The notes beneath the pieces are model-generated. The model saw only the letters and a list, made by a program, of their open reading frames with translations. It was not told the origin of the DNA and searched no databases. Positions 1 through 6,194 of a DNA stretch of 7,621 nt are shown piece by piece (positions within the stretch are counted from its first letter, which is position 1; each line of letters starts with the position of its first letter). Made by a program: the position numbers and the translations under genes. This stretch comes from JBFXAM01 sp050184295 (GTDB taxonomy: Bacteria; Planctomycetota; Phycisphaerae; UBA1845; Fen-1342). The stretch is from assembly GCA_050184295.1 (NCBI GenBank), contig JBFXAM010000167.1, forward strand, positions 1-7,621. The letters are read 5' to 3'.

Positions 1-1
1 G

Positions 2-250
2 CGCTTCGACGCGGCGCGCGACGATCTCGCGTCGATCGCGGATCTGGCCGACCACGACCTGCTGGTGGCGGTCCGCATCGCCGAGGTGGAGACCGCGCTG
101 CGCGCCGCGGCGGCGCGTGAAGCGTGGCGGCGGGTCGAGAGCCTTGACGCTCACGACGTCTACCGCGCACAGCGCCACGCGGCCCTGCGCAGACTGGGCG
201 CGCCCGGCGGCGGCGGCGAACCCGCCGATCCCCGCGACGGAAAACCGTAA
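2..250 (+). CDS. C-terminal end of a hypothetical protein (5' truncated)
   Basis: This frame is open from the window edge to a TAA at 248-250 and gives 82 residues. G or C fills nearly every third codon position, as in the neighbouring genes, which supports real coding. The visible part is rich in Ala, Arg, Asp and Leu and lacks aromatic residues apart from one Phe, one Trp and one Tyr. It looks like a long amphipathic helix (through LVAVRIAEVETALRAAAA) and ends in a Gly/Pro-rich, probably disordered tail (GAPGGGGEPADP). There is no Cys and no membrane segment. The helical pattern loosely recalls the last helix of TolC-type outer-membrane efflux proteins, but that is a guess and no diagnostic motif is visible. 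Its start lies outside the window. It runs in the same direction as clpC with a 238-base gap, so it is probably a separate unit. Confidence 0.7.
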   Translation, partial: RFDAARDDLASIADLADHDLLVAVRIAEVETALRAAAAREAWRRVESLDAHDVYRAQRHAALRRLGAPGGGGEPADPRDGKP

Positions 251-298
251 GCGCGCAGGTTGGACCCGTACCGCGTACCGGTCGATAAATGACGGAAA

Positions 299-313
299 GG
301 CGCGGAGCGCGCC
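299..313. terminator. Perfect short hairpin downstream of the truncated gene
   Basis: GGCGCG (299-304) and CGCGCC (308-313) form a perfect 6-bp stem with a GAG triloop, 49 bases after the stop of the truncated gene. On the + strand no T-run follows, so an intrinsic terminator for that gene is only possible. Read on the - strand the stem is followed by TTTCC, but no gene on that strand needs ending here. Confidence 0.25.
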
Positions 314-385
314 GCGGCGAGCGCGGAACTCGCTGCCCGACAGGTGTTTGCGTCGCGTCCGCCGGGCGTGCGAACGCGCTTTCGC

Positions 386-414
386 TTGCTGGGGGCTCGA
401 CCGCGGCATACGAT
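386..414 (+). promoter_or_regulatory. Possible sigma-70-type promoter of clpC
   Basis: TTGCTG (386-391) and TACGAT (409-414) are separated by 17 bases. The -10 matches TATAAT at 4 of 6 positions, including the T, A and final T that matter most. The -35 keeps TTG only. The predicted start near base 421 would give a leader of about 68 bases. No CIRCE element (TTAGCACTC-N9-GAGTGCTAA) and no CtsR-type GGTCAAA heptad pair is visible nearby. Confidence 0.35.
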
Positions 415-475
415 AAAAGCAATCGTCCTGTAACTGCTCCGCCCCAAGCGCGGACCGCCGCGGGATATCAACGGG

Positions 476-480
476 AAGGA
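476..480 (+). promoter_or_regulatory. Shine-Dalgarno of clpC
   Basis: AAGGA ends 8 bases before the ATG at 489. This spacing, together with the family-typical N-terminus MFERFTDRARKV, fixes the start codon. Confidence 0.8.
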
Positions 481-488
481 ACCGGCCA

Positions 489-3008
489 ATGTTCGAACGC
501 TTTACCGACCGGGCGCGGAAGGTCATGGCGCTGGCCAATCAGGAAGCGCAGCGATTCAACCACGAGTACATCGGCACCGAGCACATCCTGCTGGGACTCG
601 TAAAGGAAGGCTCCGGCGTCGGCGCGAATGTCCTGAAGAACCTCGGCGTCGACCTGCGCAAAGTGCGTCTGGAGGTTGAGAAGCTCGTGAAGAGCGGGCC
701 CGAGATGGTCACGATGGGCAAGCTCCCGCAGACGCCGCGCGCCAAGCGCGTGATCGAATACGCGATCGAAGAGGCGCGCAATCTGAATCACAACTATGTG
801 GGCACGGAACACTTGCTGCTGGGACTGCTGCGGGAACAGGACGGCGTCGCGGCGCAGGTGCTGATGAATCTCGGATTGAAGCTGGAAGATGTGCGCGAAG
901 AGGTGCTCAACCTGCTCGGCGCCGGCGTCGAATCCGAGGAGTCGACCGCCGCCAGCACTGGCCCCGCCGAGGTCAAGAAGGGAAAGAGCAAGACGCCGGC
1001 GCTTGATTCGTTCGGCCGCGACCTCACCGACCTCGCCCGCGAAACCAAGCTCGACCCGGTCATCGGGCGGCGCGGCGAGATCGAACGCGTCATCACCGTG
1101 CTTTGCCGCCGCATGAAGAATAACCCCGTACTGCTGGGTGAGGCGGGCGTCGGCAAGACCGCGATCGTCGAGGGGCTCGCGCAGAAGATCATCAAGCGCG
1201 AGGTGCCGGAGATTCTGCACGAACGCCGCATCGTCGTGCTCGACCTGGCGATGATGGTCGCGGGCACCAAGTATCGCGGACAGTTCGAGGAGCGCATCAA
1301 GGCGGTGATGAACGAAGTCCGCCGCGCGGGCAACGTCATCCTCTTCATCGACGAGCTGCACACGCTGGTGGGCGCCGGCGGGGCCGAGGGCGCGATCGAC
1401 GCCAGCAACGTGCTGAAGCCGGCGCTGTCGCGCGGCGAGATTCAGTGCATCGGCGCGACCACGTTCGACGAATTCCGCAAGTACATCGAGAAGGACGCGG
1501 CCCTGGCGCGGCGCTTTCAGCCGATCCACGTCGACGAGCCGAGCATCGAACACACGCTGGAAATTCTCAAGGGGCTGCGCGACCGCTACGAGGCGCACCA
1601 CCGCGTGCAGATCACCGACGCGGCGCTGAAGAACGCGACCGAGCTGTCGCACCGCTACATCACCGGGCGCGTGCTGCCGGACAAGGCGATCGACGTGATC
1701 GACGAGGCCGGCGCGCGGATCCGCATCAAGAGCATGACGCTGCCGCCGGAGCTCGCCGACCTGGAGCGTGAGATCGAGCGCTTGCAGTCGGAGAAGGACG
1801 AAGCGGTCAAGAACGCCGACTACGAGCGCGCCGCCGAGCTGCGCGACAAGACCGAAACGCTCCGCATGAAGAAGGAGTCGATCGAGCGCGAGTGGAAGGA
1901 CCGGGCCAAGGAGATCGACGGCGTCGTCGACGAGAACGTCGTCGCCGAGGTGGTCAGCATGATGACCGGCATCCCGCTTACGCGGCTCGAAAAGGACGAG
2001 GCCGAGCGACTGCTCCAGCTCGAAACCGAGCTGCACAAGCGCGTCATCAGCCAGAACGAAGCCATCAGCGCCGTCGCCCGCGCTGTCCGGCGCAGCCGCA
2101 GCGGCCTGAAGGATCCCAACCGCCCGATGGGCTCGTTCATCTTTCTGGGCCCGTCCGGCGTCGGCAAGACGCTGCTGGCCAAGTCGCTGGCGGAGTTTCT
2201 CTTCGGCGACGAGGAAGCGCTCGTCACGATCGACATGTCGGAATACATGGAGAAGCACAACGTCAGCCGGCTGATCGGCGCGCCGCCGGGCTACGTCGGC
2301 TACGAGGAAGGCGGACAGCTCACCGAGCGCGTCCGGCGCCGGCCTTATGCCGTCGTGCTGCTCGACGAGATCGAGAAGGGCCACCCCGATGTGTTCAACA
2401 TGCTGCTCCAGATCATGGAGGAAGGCCGGCTGACCGACAGCTTCGGGCGGCACGTCGACTTCAAGAACGTCATCCTCATCATGACGAGCAACATCGGCGC
2501 CGATCGCATCATGAGCCAGGATCCGTTTGGGTTCATGAAGCGCGACGAGAACGTCAACTACACGAAGATGAAGGAAATGCTCATCAGCGAGCTGGAGCGG
2601 CATTTCCGACCCGAGTTCATCAACCGCCTCGACGAGGTCGTCGTGTTCCACAAGCTCGGCCACAAGGACCTGGTGAACATCGTCGATCTCGAGGTCGCCA
2701 AGGTGAACAAGCGGCTCAAGGCGCACGGCCTGGCGCTGGAGATGTCCGACGAAGCCCGGGAATTCCTGCTGGAGAAGGGCACCGATGAAAAGTTCGGCGC
2801 CCGGCCGCTCCGCCGCACGCTCAGCTCGATGATCGAGGATCCGCTCAGCGAGGAGATTCTGCGCAACGCGTTCCGGGGCAAGAGCCTCATCCGCGTCGTG
2901 GTGCAGACCGACCCGCAAACCGAAGAGAAGAAGTTCGCGTTCGAAGGCGTCGACGCGCCAAGCCCCGCCAAGCCGGCGCTGGCCGGCGCGGGCAGCGACG
3001 CGACCTGA
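489..3008 (+). CDS. clpC: ClpC, AAA+ protein unfoldase of the Clp protease
   Basis: ClpC is a hexameric cytoplasmic ATPase that unfolds damaged or tagged proteins and threads them into ClpP. At 839 residues it has normal length. Two Clp N repeats are visible, with matching YIGTEHILLGL (27-37) and YVGTEHLLLGL (103-113). D1 has Walker A GEAGVGKT (217-224), pore loop KYRG (261-264), Walker B ILFIDE ending at D288-E289, and arginine-finger region ARRF (340-343). A middle domain near 415-475 carries a UVR-like stretch (about 436-463, core DYERAAELRDK), which separates ClpC from ClpA and the longer-M-domain ClpB. D2 has Walker A GPSGVGKT (554-561), GYVGY pore loop (601-605), Walker B VVLLDE (622-627), RPEFINRLDE (707-716) and sensor-2 GARPLRR (770-776). 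FGF (680-682) sits where ClpP-docking tripeptides lie. The tail after about 815 is variable. No mcsA, mcsB, ctsR or clpP lies beside it, so it is probably transcribed alone. Confidence 0.98.
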   Translation: MFERFTDRARKVMALANQEAQRFNHEYIGTEHILLGLVKEGSGVGANVLKNLGVDLRKVRLEVEKLVKSGPEMVTMGKLPQTPRAKRVIEYAIEEARNLNHNYVGTEHLLLGLLREQDGVAAQVLMNLGLKLEDVREEVLNLLGAGVESEESTAASTGPAEVKKGKSKTPALDSFGRDLTDLARETKLDPVIGRRGEIERVITVLCRRMKNNPVLLGEAGVGKTAIVEGLAQKIIKREVPEILHERRIVVLDLAMMVAGTKYRGQFEERIKAVMNEVRRAGNVILFIDELHTLVGAGGAEGAIDASNVLKPALSRGEIQCIGATTFDEFRKYIEKDAALARRFQPIHVDEPSIEHTLEILKGLRDRYEAHHRVQITDAALKNATELSHRYITGRVLPDKAIDVIDEAGARIRIKSMTLPPELADLEREIERLQSEKDEAVKNADYERAAELRDKTETLRMKKESIEREWKDRAKEIDGVVDENVVAEVVSMMTGIPLTRLEKDEAERLLQLETELHKRVISQNEAISAVARAVRRSRSGLKDPNRPMGSFIFLGPSGVGKTLLAKSLAEFLFGDEEALVTIDMSEYMEKHNVSRLIGAPPGYVGYEEGGQLTERVRRRPYAVVLLDEIEKGHPDVFNMLLQIMEEGRLTDSFGRHVDFKNVILIMTSNIGADRIMSQDPFGFMKRDENVNYTKMKEMLISELERHFRPEFINRLDEVVVFHKLGHKDLVNIVDLEVAKVNKRLKAHGLALEMSDEAREFLLEKGTDEKFGARPLRRTLSSMIEDPLSEEILRNAFRGKSLIRVVVQTDPQTEEKKFAFEGVDAPSPAKPALAGAGSDAT

Positions 3009-3050
3009 TTCCCGCGGCTGCTTGTTTCATCAACGGGCAGCGCCCCGCCG

Positions 3051-3090
3051 CAAGCCGCGGTCGTGTTCATGAGAATGCGGCCGCGGCTTG
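3051..3090. terminator. 10-bp perfect inverted repeat after clpC
   Basis: CAAGCCGCGG (3051-3060) pairs perfectly with CCGCGGCTTG (3081-3090) around a 20-base loop that itself has a short TTC/GAA pairing. It begins 42 bases after the clpC stop. No T-run follows, so it may be a 3'-end stabiliser or a weak terminator rather than a textbook intrinsic terminator. Confidence 0.4.
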
Positions 3091-3146
3091 TGTCATGCCT
3101 GGGATCAAGGGGCCAAGATTCGCGGCACAAAAATCTCCCGGCGCAA

Positions 3147-3194
3147 GCGCATCAGACCCGCGGGCATCAGAACTGGACGCGCATCACACCCGCG
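3147..3194. repeat. Near-perfect 16-base direct repeat, 32-base period
   Basis: GCGCATCAGACCCGCG (3147-3162) recurs as GCGCATCACACCCGCG (3179-3194), with one mismatch in 16. Partial GCATCA and GCATCG cores also occur at 3164 and 3198, so the block has a loose 15-17-base rhythm. It lies between the convergent clpC and PEP-CTERM genes. Confidence 0.55.
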
Positions 3195-3207
3195 CACGCA
3201 TCGGAGC

Positions 3208-3233
3208 CGCACGCGACGGCGTGCGCTTTAATT
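3208..3233 (+). terminator. Candidate intrinsic terminator for clpC
   Basis: CGCACGC (3208-3214) pairs with GCGTGCG (3219-3225) over a GACG tetraloop, a 7-bp GC-rich stem, followed by CTTTAATT (3226-3233). This is the best stem-plus-T-rich signal in the convergent gap, though it lies 200 bases past the clpC stop. A second small stem, GGCCC/GGGCC at 3235-3248, follows directly and could face the opposing gene, but it lacks a T-run on that strand. Confidence 0.45.
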
Positions 3234-3257
3234 CGGCCCGCTCGGGCCTGAGATGCG

Positions 3258-4001
3258 TCAACGCGCCTGCAAGTCGCTCAGCCCCCAACGTCGCCGCGCG
3301 GCGGCTGTGAAGCCGAGCAGCAGCAGGCTCGCGCCGCCGGGTTCGGGGACGATGAACGCGTCGGGCAGCGCGCTCTCCAGGCCGAAGTCGTCCGATCGCA
3401 AGAAGCCGTCCCCCCAGCCGAAGTAGACGGCGTCGCTGCCGAGTGCGTTCACGAACTGAACGCCGTGATCGCCGATGCCAAATAGGAGCTCGGCGCGCGA
3501 GCCCGGGGCGGCGATAAAGCCAACGCGGCCCAGCAGCCAGGAAAAGCTTGCCGGATCGAATTGAATGTCTTCGGGACTGAAAGAATCCAGGCCACGGCTA
3601 GCAATGGCCTCGAGCCGTATGTTGTCAATGCGCGCGGGGCTCAGGACGCCGGGGTAGACAACATCCCAGCGTATTCCACCCGGTCCACGCGGGTTGTAGA
3701 ACTGCCGTTCGGCGAGCGCAACGTCGCCGAACGCCGAGTGTACGTTCACGTCCAGCGAAGCGATCCATACGCGGACATCGTTCTGCGGCGTCAGCATTGT
3801 CGCCCAGATATAGAGATACGTCAGGGAGCCGTTCGCGACGAATGTTGGGTTCACACCGTCTGTCCGGGAAATGTACTCCGGCGGCGTGCCCTCGATAGGG
3901 ACGCCGTCCGGGACACCGGTCGTCGAGAACCATACGCGCATGGAGTGAGAAGGGAACCCCGGGCCGGCCAAAGCGCCGAGGATGAGTAGAGTAACTACCA
4001 T
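3258..4001 (-). CDS. Secreted PEP-CTERM sorting-domain protein
   Basis: This encodes 247 residues with no Cys. The C-terminus has the PEP-CTERM layout: VPEP (218-221), a hydrophobic stretch SLLLLGFTAAA (225-235) and RRR (236-238), then a nine-residue tail. PEP-CTERM signals are known substrates of exosortase, which attaches or releases exported proteins at the cell envelope; no exosortase gene is in the window. The body (about 21-215) looks like a beta-rich exported domain, with landmarks MRVWFSTTG, YISRTDGVNPTF and VYFGWGD. Its function is unknown. The ATG at 4001 follows GAGG with 6-base spacing and an in-frame TAG ten codons upstream, so no longer form exists in this frame. The first 20 residues are hydrophobic (VVTLLILGALAG) but carry no Lys or Arg, which is odd for a Sec signal. 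Codons are visibly less GC-biased than in clpC or mgtE. Confidence 0.85.
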   Translation of the reverse strand: MVVTLLILGALAGPGFPSHSMRVWFSTTGVPDGVPIEGTPPEYISRTDGVNPTFVANGSLTYLYIWATMLTPQNDVRVWIASLDVNVHSAFGDVALAERQFYNPRGPGGIRWDVVYPGVLSPARIDNIRLEAIASRGLDSFSPEDIQFDPASFSWLLGRVGFIAAPGSRAELLFGIGDHGVQFVNALGSDAVYFGWGDGFLRSDDFGLESALPDAFIVPEPGGASLLLLGFTAAARRRWGLSDLQAR

Positions 4002-4007
4002 ATGGCA

Positions 4008-4011
4008 CCTC
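4008..4011 (-). promoter_or_regulatory. Shine-Dalgarno of the PEP-CTERM gene
   Basis: On the minus strand GAGG (within GAGGTG, 4006-4011) precedes the ATG at 4001 by 6 bases. It decides the start of a gene whose N-terminus is otherwise unusual. Confidence 0.65.
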
Positions 4012-4100
4012 GGTATATGTTCGACGCACTACGGGTTCAGCGTGTACACGGGGGTGGCGGAGCGCGGGGCATCGACGACGACCGTGGTCTCGCGCGAGCC

Positions 4101-4115
4101 CCTGATCCCATCAGG
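4101..4115 (-). promoter_or_regulatory. Hairpin just after the leader mini-ORF
   Basis: On the minus strand CCTGAT, a GGG loop and ATCAGG form a perfect 6-bp stem, starting six bases after the TGA of the 18-codon mini-ORF. GCC (4119-4121, read as GCC on the minus strand) and GGC (4098-4100) could add three more pairs around a bulge. No T-run follows, so it is not an ordinary terminator. Confidence 0.4.
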
Positions 4116-4121
4116 CCTGGC

Positions 4122-4178
4122 TCAGCGTGATTGCGGCCTGTGCATCGCGAACCCGGAACTCTTAGAGATGGTGGGCAT
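4122..4178 (-). CDS. Possible 18-residue leader peptide
   Basis: The frame reads MPTISKSSGFAMHRPQSR and stops at TGA (4124-4122). It is supported by GGAGG (complement of 4186-4190) exactly 7 bases before the ATG, one of the best ribosome sites in the window, and by a promoter whose predicted start lies about 40 bases upstream. No function is recognisable and it is too short to judge by codon use. It lies in the same reading frame as the PEP-CTERM gene, separated by this TGA and a TAG at 4031-4029. It could be a translated leader that controls the downstream gene, the remnant of an older start of that gene, or chance. Confidence 0.3.
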   Translation of the reverse strand: MPTISKSSGFAMHRPQSR

Positions 4179-4226
4179 GTGTCAGCCTCCGAAACAGCTC
4201 GGCCGAAAATCACCCATGTGTGTCTG

Positions 4227-4256
4227 AGTTTAGCACGACGCGCCGCCGCGGGTCAA
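4227..4256 (-). promoter_or_regulatory. Sigma-70-type promoter reading toward the PEP-CTERM gene
   Basis: On the minus strand TTGACC (4256-4251, 5 of 6 to consensus) and TAAACT (4232-4227, 4 of 6) are 18 bases apart. The predicted start near 4220 gives a leader of about 220 bases ahead of the ATG at 4001, and about 42 bases ahead of the mini-ORF at 4178. Confidence 0.5.
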
Positions 4257-4392
4257 TCCGCAGATGCGTCAGGTGCTGATGCCGCGCAGCGCCAAAGGCG
4301 GCGCGAGACTTGCCATGTCCGCCAGCATCGCGGTGAGGCAGCGTGCCACCGGCAGGGCGCGAGCGCCGCACGGTCTCCTGTGGGGCAAGCGG

Positions 4393-5775
4393 TCAAAGCA
4401 GCGTGCCGCGCAGCACCGTGGTTGCGACGCCGAAGTAGATGAGAATCCCGGTCACATCGACGAGCGTGGCAATGAACGGCGTCGAAGCGCTGGCCGGGTC
4501 GACGCCGGCGCGTCGCAGCAGCAGCGGCAGCATCGCGCCCATCAGCGTGCCCCAGACGACCACGCCGAAGACGCTGAGCGCGATCGCCGTGGAGAGCAGC
4601 ACAAAGTGGCTGCCGAAGCCGTGCTGCCCGACGGCTTCGAGCACGAAGTGCCCGCCGACGACGCGCAGCAGCGCGAGTCCGCCGAGCACGCCGGCGAGTG
4701 CGGCGCCGATGGCGAGCTCGAGGCGCATGACGCGCCACCAGTCGCGAAGCTGAAGCTCGCCGAGCGCCAGCGCGCGGATCACGAGGGTCGAGGCCTGCGA
4801 GCCGGAGTTGCCGCCGCTGCTGAGGATCAGCGGAATGAACAGCGCCAGCACCTCGGCGCGGGCGAGCGCGACTTCAAAATAGCTCATCGCGGTGAGCGTC
4901 AACGTCTGACCGAGAAAGAGCACGATGAGCCACACGACGCGCTTGCGGAACATCTCTCCGAAGCCGGCCTGCGCATAGGGCGCGTCGAGCGCCTGCATGC
5001 CGCCGAGCTTCTGGATGTCCTCGGTCGCTTCTTCTTTCACGACGTCGACGATGTCGTCGGCGGTGACGATGCCCTTCATGCGGCCGTCGGCGTCGAGCAC
5101 AGGCAGCGCGATGAAATCCTGCTGCGCGAAGAGATGGCTGACCGCCTCCTGGTCCATGCTCTCCGGCACGGTCACGAGTTCGGTGTGCATGATGTCGCCG
5201 ATGGTCTTGAACGGCGGTGCGGTCATGAGGTCGCGGAAGGAGACGACGCCGATGAGGTGCTGGGCGCTGTCGAGGACGTAGGCGTAGTAGACGACCTCGA
5301 CGTGTTCGCGCGCCAGGCGACGGAGGTACTTGATGGCCTCGTCGACAATCATGTCCGGGCGCAGCCGGGCGTAGCGCGGGTTCATCAGTCCGCCGGCCTG
5401 GTCCTCGGCGTACTTCAACAGCGCGGTCACGTCGACGCGGGTGGCGTCGTCGAGGAGCGCGAGCAGCGCGTCGCGCTGATCGTCGGGGGCCTGCTGAATC
5501 AGGTCGGCGGCGTCGTCGGGCGGCAGCAGCCGAATCCATGACCGGCGCTCCGTTGCCGGCAGGAGCAAGAGCAGGTCCGCCTGGTCGTGCGAATCGAGCG
5601 TGAGAAAGAGCTCCTCCATGTCCGCGCGGGGCAGGAGCCGGAGACCTTCCAGCCGATCCTCATCCGAGAGCAGCCGCCAGGCCTCAAGAAGTTCCACGTG
5701 CGAAACGGCATCCGTGCCGCCTGCACCCTGGCTGGAGAGGTGCTCGTCCATGGCTGGTTCACCGCGGTTGAACAT
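4393..5775 (-). CDS. mgtE: MgtE-family magnesium channel
   Basis: MgtE is a homodimeric inner-membrane Mg2+ channel that closes when its cytosolic domains bind Mg2+. The 460-residue length fits the family. In order: a helical, acidic N domain (about 28-130), CBS1 (about 131-195, starting MNPRYARLRPDMIVDEAI), CBS2 (about 196-255, with LPVLDADGRMKGIVTADDIV), a plug helix (about 256-276) and five membrane helices (about 278-300, 307-335, 353-372, 388-418, 432-457). TM2 carries the hallmark PLILSSGGNSGSQAS (315-329). TM5 carries TPFIATLVDVTG, where D440 corresponds to the selectivity-filter Asp of Thermus MgtE (D432). Nothing essential appears missing. The start is uncertain: ATG 5775 lacks a Shine-Dalgarno, while Met9 (ATG 5751) has GGTGA 7 bases ahead and may be the true start. 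No long leader that could hold a Mg2+ riboswitch is seen. Confidence 0.96.
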   Translation of the reverse strand: MFNRGEPAMDEHLSSQGAGGTDAVSHVELLEAWRLLSDEDRLEGLRLLPRADMEELFLTLDSHDQADLLLLLPATERRSWIRLLPPDDAADLIQQAPDDQRDALLALLDDATRVDVTALLKYAEDQAGGLMNPRYARLRPDMIVDEAIKYLRRLAREHVEVVYYAYVLDSAQHLIGVVSFRDLMTAPPFKTIGDIMHTELVTVPESMDQEAVSHLFAQQDFIALPVLDADGRMKGIVTADDIVDVVKEEATEDIQKLGGMQALDAPYAQAGFGEMFRKRVVWLIVLFLGQTLTLTAMSYFEVALARAEVLALFIPLILSSGGNSGSQASTLVIRALALGELQLRDWWRVMRLELAIGAALAGVLGGLALLRVVGGHFVLEAVGQHGFGSHFVLLSTAIALSVFGVVVWGTLMGAMLPLLLRRAGVDPASASTPFIATLVDVTGILIYFGVATTVLRGTLL

Positions 5776-5819
5776 ACCCGGAGCGATTTGGCCGCACGCG
5801 CGGCGATCCGCCGGGGGGC

Positions 5820-5828
5820 CTTATACCA
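5820..5828 (-). promoter_or_regulatory. Extended -10 promoter of mgtE
   Basis: The minus strand reads TGGTATAAG: a TGn extension plus TATAAG, 5 of 6 to consensus. No -35 resembling TTGACA lies at 16-18 bases, which is tolerated for extended -10 promoters. The predicted start near 5813 gives a leader of about 38 bases to ATG 5775 or about 62 to ATG 5751. Confidence 0.4.
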
Positions 5829-5926
5829 CCATGCGGCCATCCCGGGTACGAGTGGCGGGGGCGAATCGCGCGTTGGCACGCGTCGCGGGGGACCGGCGGG
5901 ACGGTCGGACGCACGGCGAGAACCCG

Positions 5927-5954
5927 CCAGATTGTTATCACACCGAGAATCTGG
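5927..5954. promoter_or_regulatory. 7-bp dyad between mgtE and the secreted-protein gene
   Basis: CCAGATT (5927-5933) and AATCTGG (5948-5954) are perfect inverted repeats 14 bases apart. The dyad ends 22 bases before the -35 of the right-facing promoter. It could be a regulator-binding site or a transcript hairpin; nothing in the sequence names the regulator. Confidence 0.35.
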
Positions 5955-5976
5955 AGACGCTGACGCCGGGTAATAG

Positions 5977-6006
5977 TTGACTCCGCCGCGAGCAACCTGC
6001 TACTCT
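5977..6006 (+). promoter_or_regulatory. Possible promoter of the secreted-protein gene
   Basis: TTGACT (5977-5982, 5 of 6) and TACTCT (6001-6006, 3 of 6 but keeping T, A and the last T) are 18 bases apart. The predicted start near 6013 implies a leader of about 190 bases. The layout parallels the TTGACC-N18-TAAACT promoter of the PEP-CTERM gene. Confidence 0.4.
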
Positions 6007-6154
6007 AGCGGCATCAGCTTTTCTGGGGCCCGCGGGTCCGCTTCTGGGTCGTTGCACGCCCCGGGACGCGCGCACGCGGGTGCTCCGGGAAAGTGGTTCC
6101 GCACGCTCGGCGTTACAGACGGCGGCCGGTGCGGCAGGGTGTTCGAAGCAGGCG

Positions 6155-6181
6155 TGACAGCGCGAGCTGCGAACGCTGTTA
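6155..6181 (+). promoter_or_regulatory. Leader hairpin just upstream of the Shine-Dalgarno
   Basis: TGACAGCG (6155-6162) pairs with CGCTGTTA (6174-6181), 8 pairs including one G-U, over an 11-base loop. It ends 7 bases before the GAGGGG ribosome site, so it could modulate translation or protect the messenger end. Confidence 0.35.
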
Positions 6182-6188
6182 TCCGTTC

Positions 6189-6194
6189 GAGGGG
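6189..6194 (+). promoter_or_regulatory. Shine-Dalgarno of the secreted multidomain protein
   Basis: GAGGGG lies 8 bases before ATG 6203. A second in-frame ATG at 6197 is only 2 bases away from it, too close for initiation, so 6203 is preferred. Confidence 0.7.

Larger units (their letters stand above)
4002..4392. other. 391-base gap between mgtE and the PEP-CTERM gene
   Basis: The part next to the mgtE stop (about 4257-4392) holds only short GC-rich stems such as GGCGC/GCGCC at 4356-4367 and no clear terminator. The rest (4002-4256) holds the minus-strand promoter, Shine-Dalgarno, mini-ORF and hairpin listed separately. The open frames on the + strand here have no ribosome site and no recognisable product. 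Confidence 0.5.

Noticed and set aside
251..488. Heat-shock operators (CIRCE or CtsR boxes) upstream of clpC
   Set aside because: The nearest resemblance, GGTCGATAAATGACGG at 280-295, does not contain the paired GGTCAAA heptads, and no TTAGCACTC half-site is present.
468..2918. 816-codon open frame antisense to clpC
   Set aside because: It is the mirror frame of a GC-rich gene with strong third-position bias. The product is a low-complexity run of Leu, Val, Asp, Arg and His with no recognisable domain and no ribosome site.
3982..4227. 81-codon + strand frame over the PEP-CTERM leader
   Set aside because: It has no ribosome site, starts inside the PEP-CTERM gene and its product matches nothing recognisable. 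The minus-strand promoter and ribosome sites explain the region better.
4264..5541. 425-codon open frame antisense to mgtE
   Set aside because: It overlaps the well-supported mgtE throughout, has a charged low-complexity product and has no Shine-Dalgarno.
5752..5815. Magnesium riboswitch (M-box or mgtA type) ahead of mgtE
   Set aside because: The predicted leader is only about 40-60 bases, far too short for these elements, and no matching pairing is seen.
5587..5980. Two + strand open frames of about 127 codons near the mgtE start
   Set aside because: They overlap the mgtE 5' end in shadow frames, are Arg/Ser-rich and lack ribosome sites.
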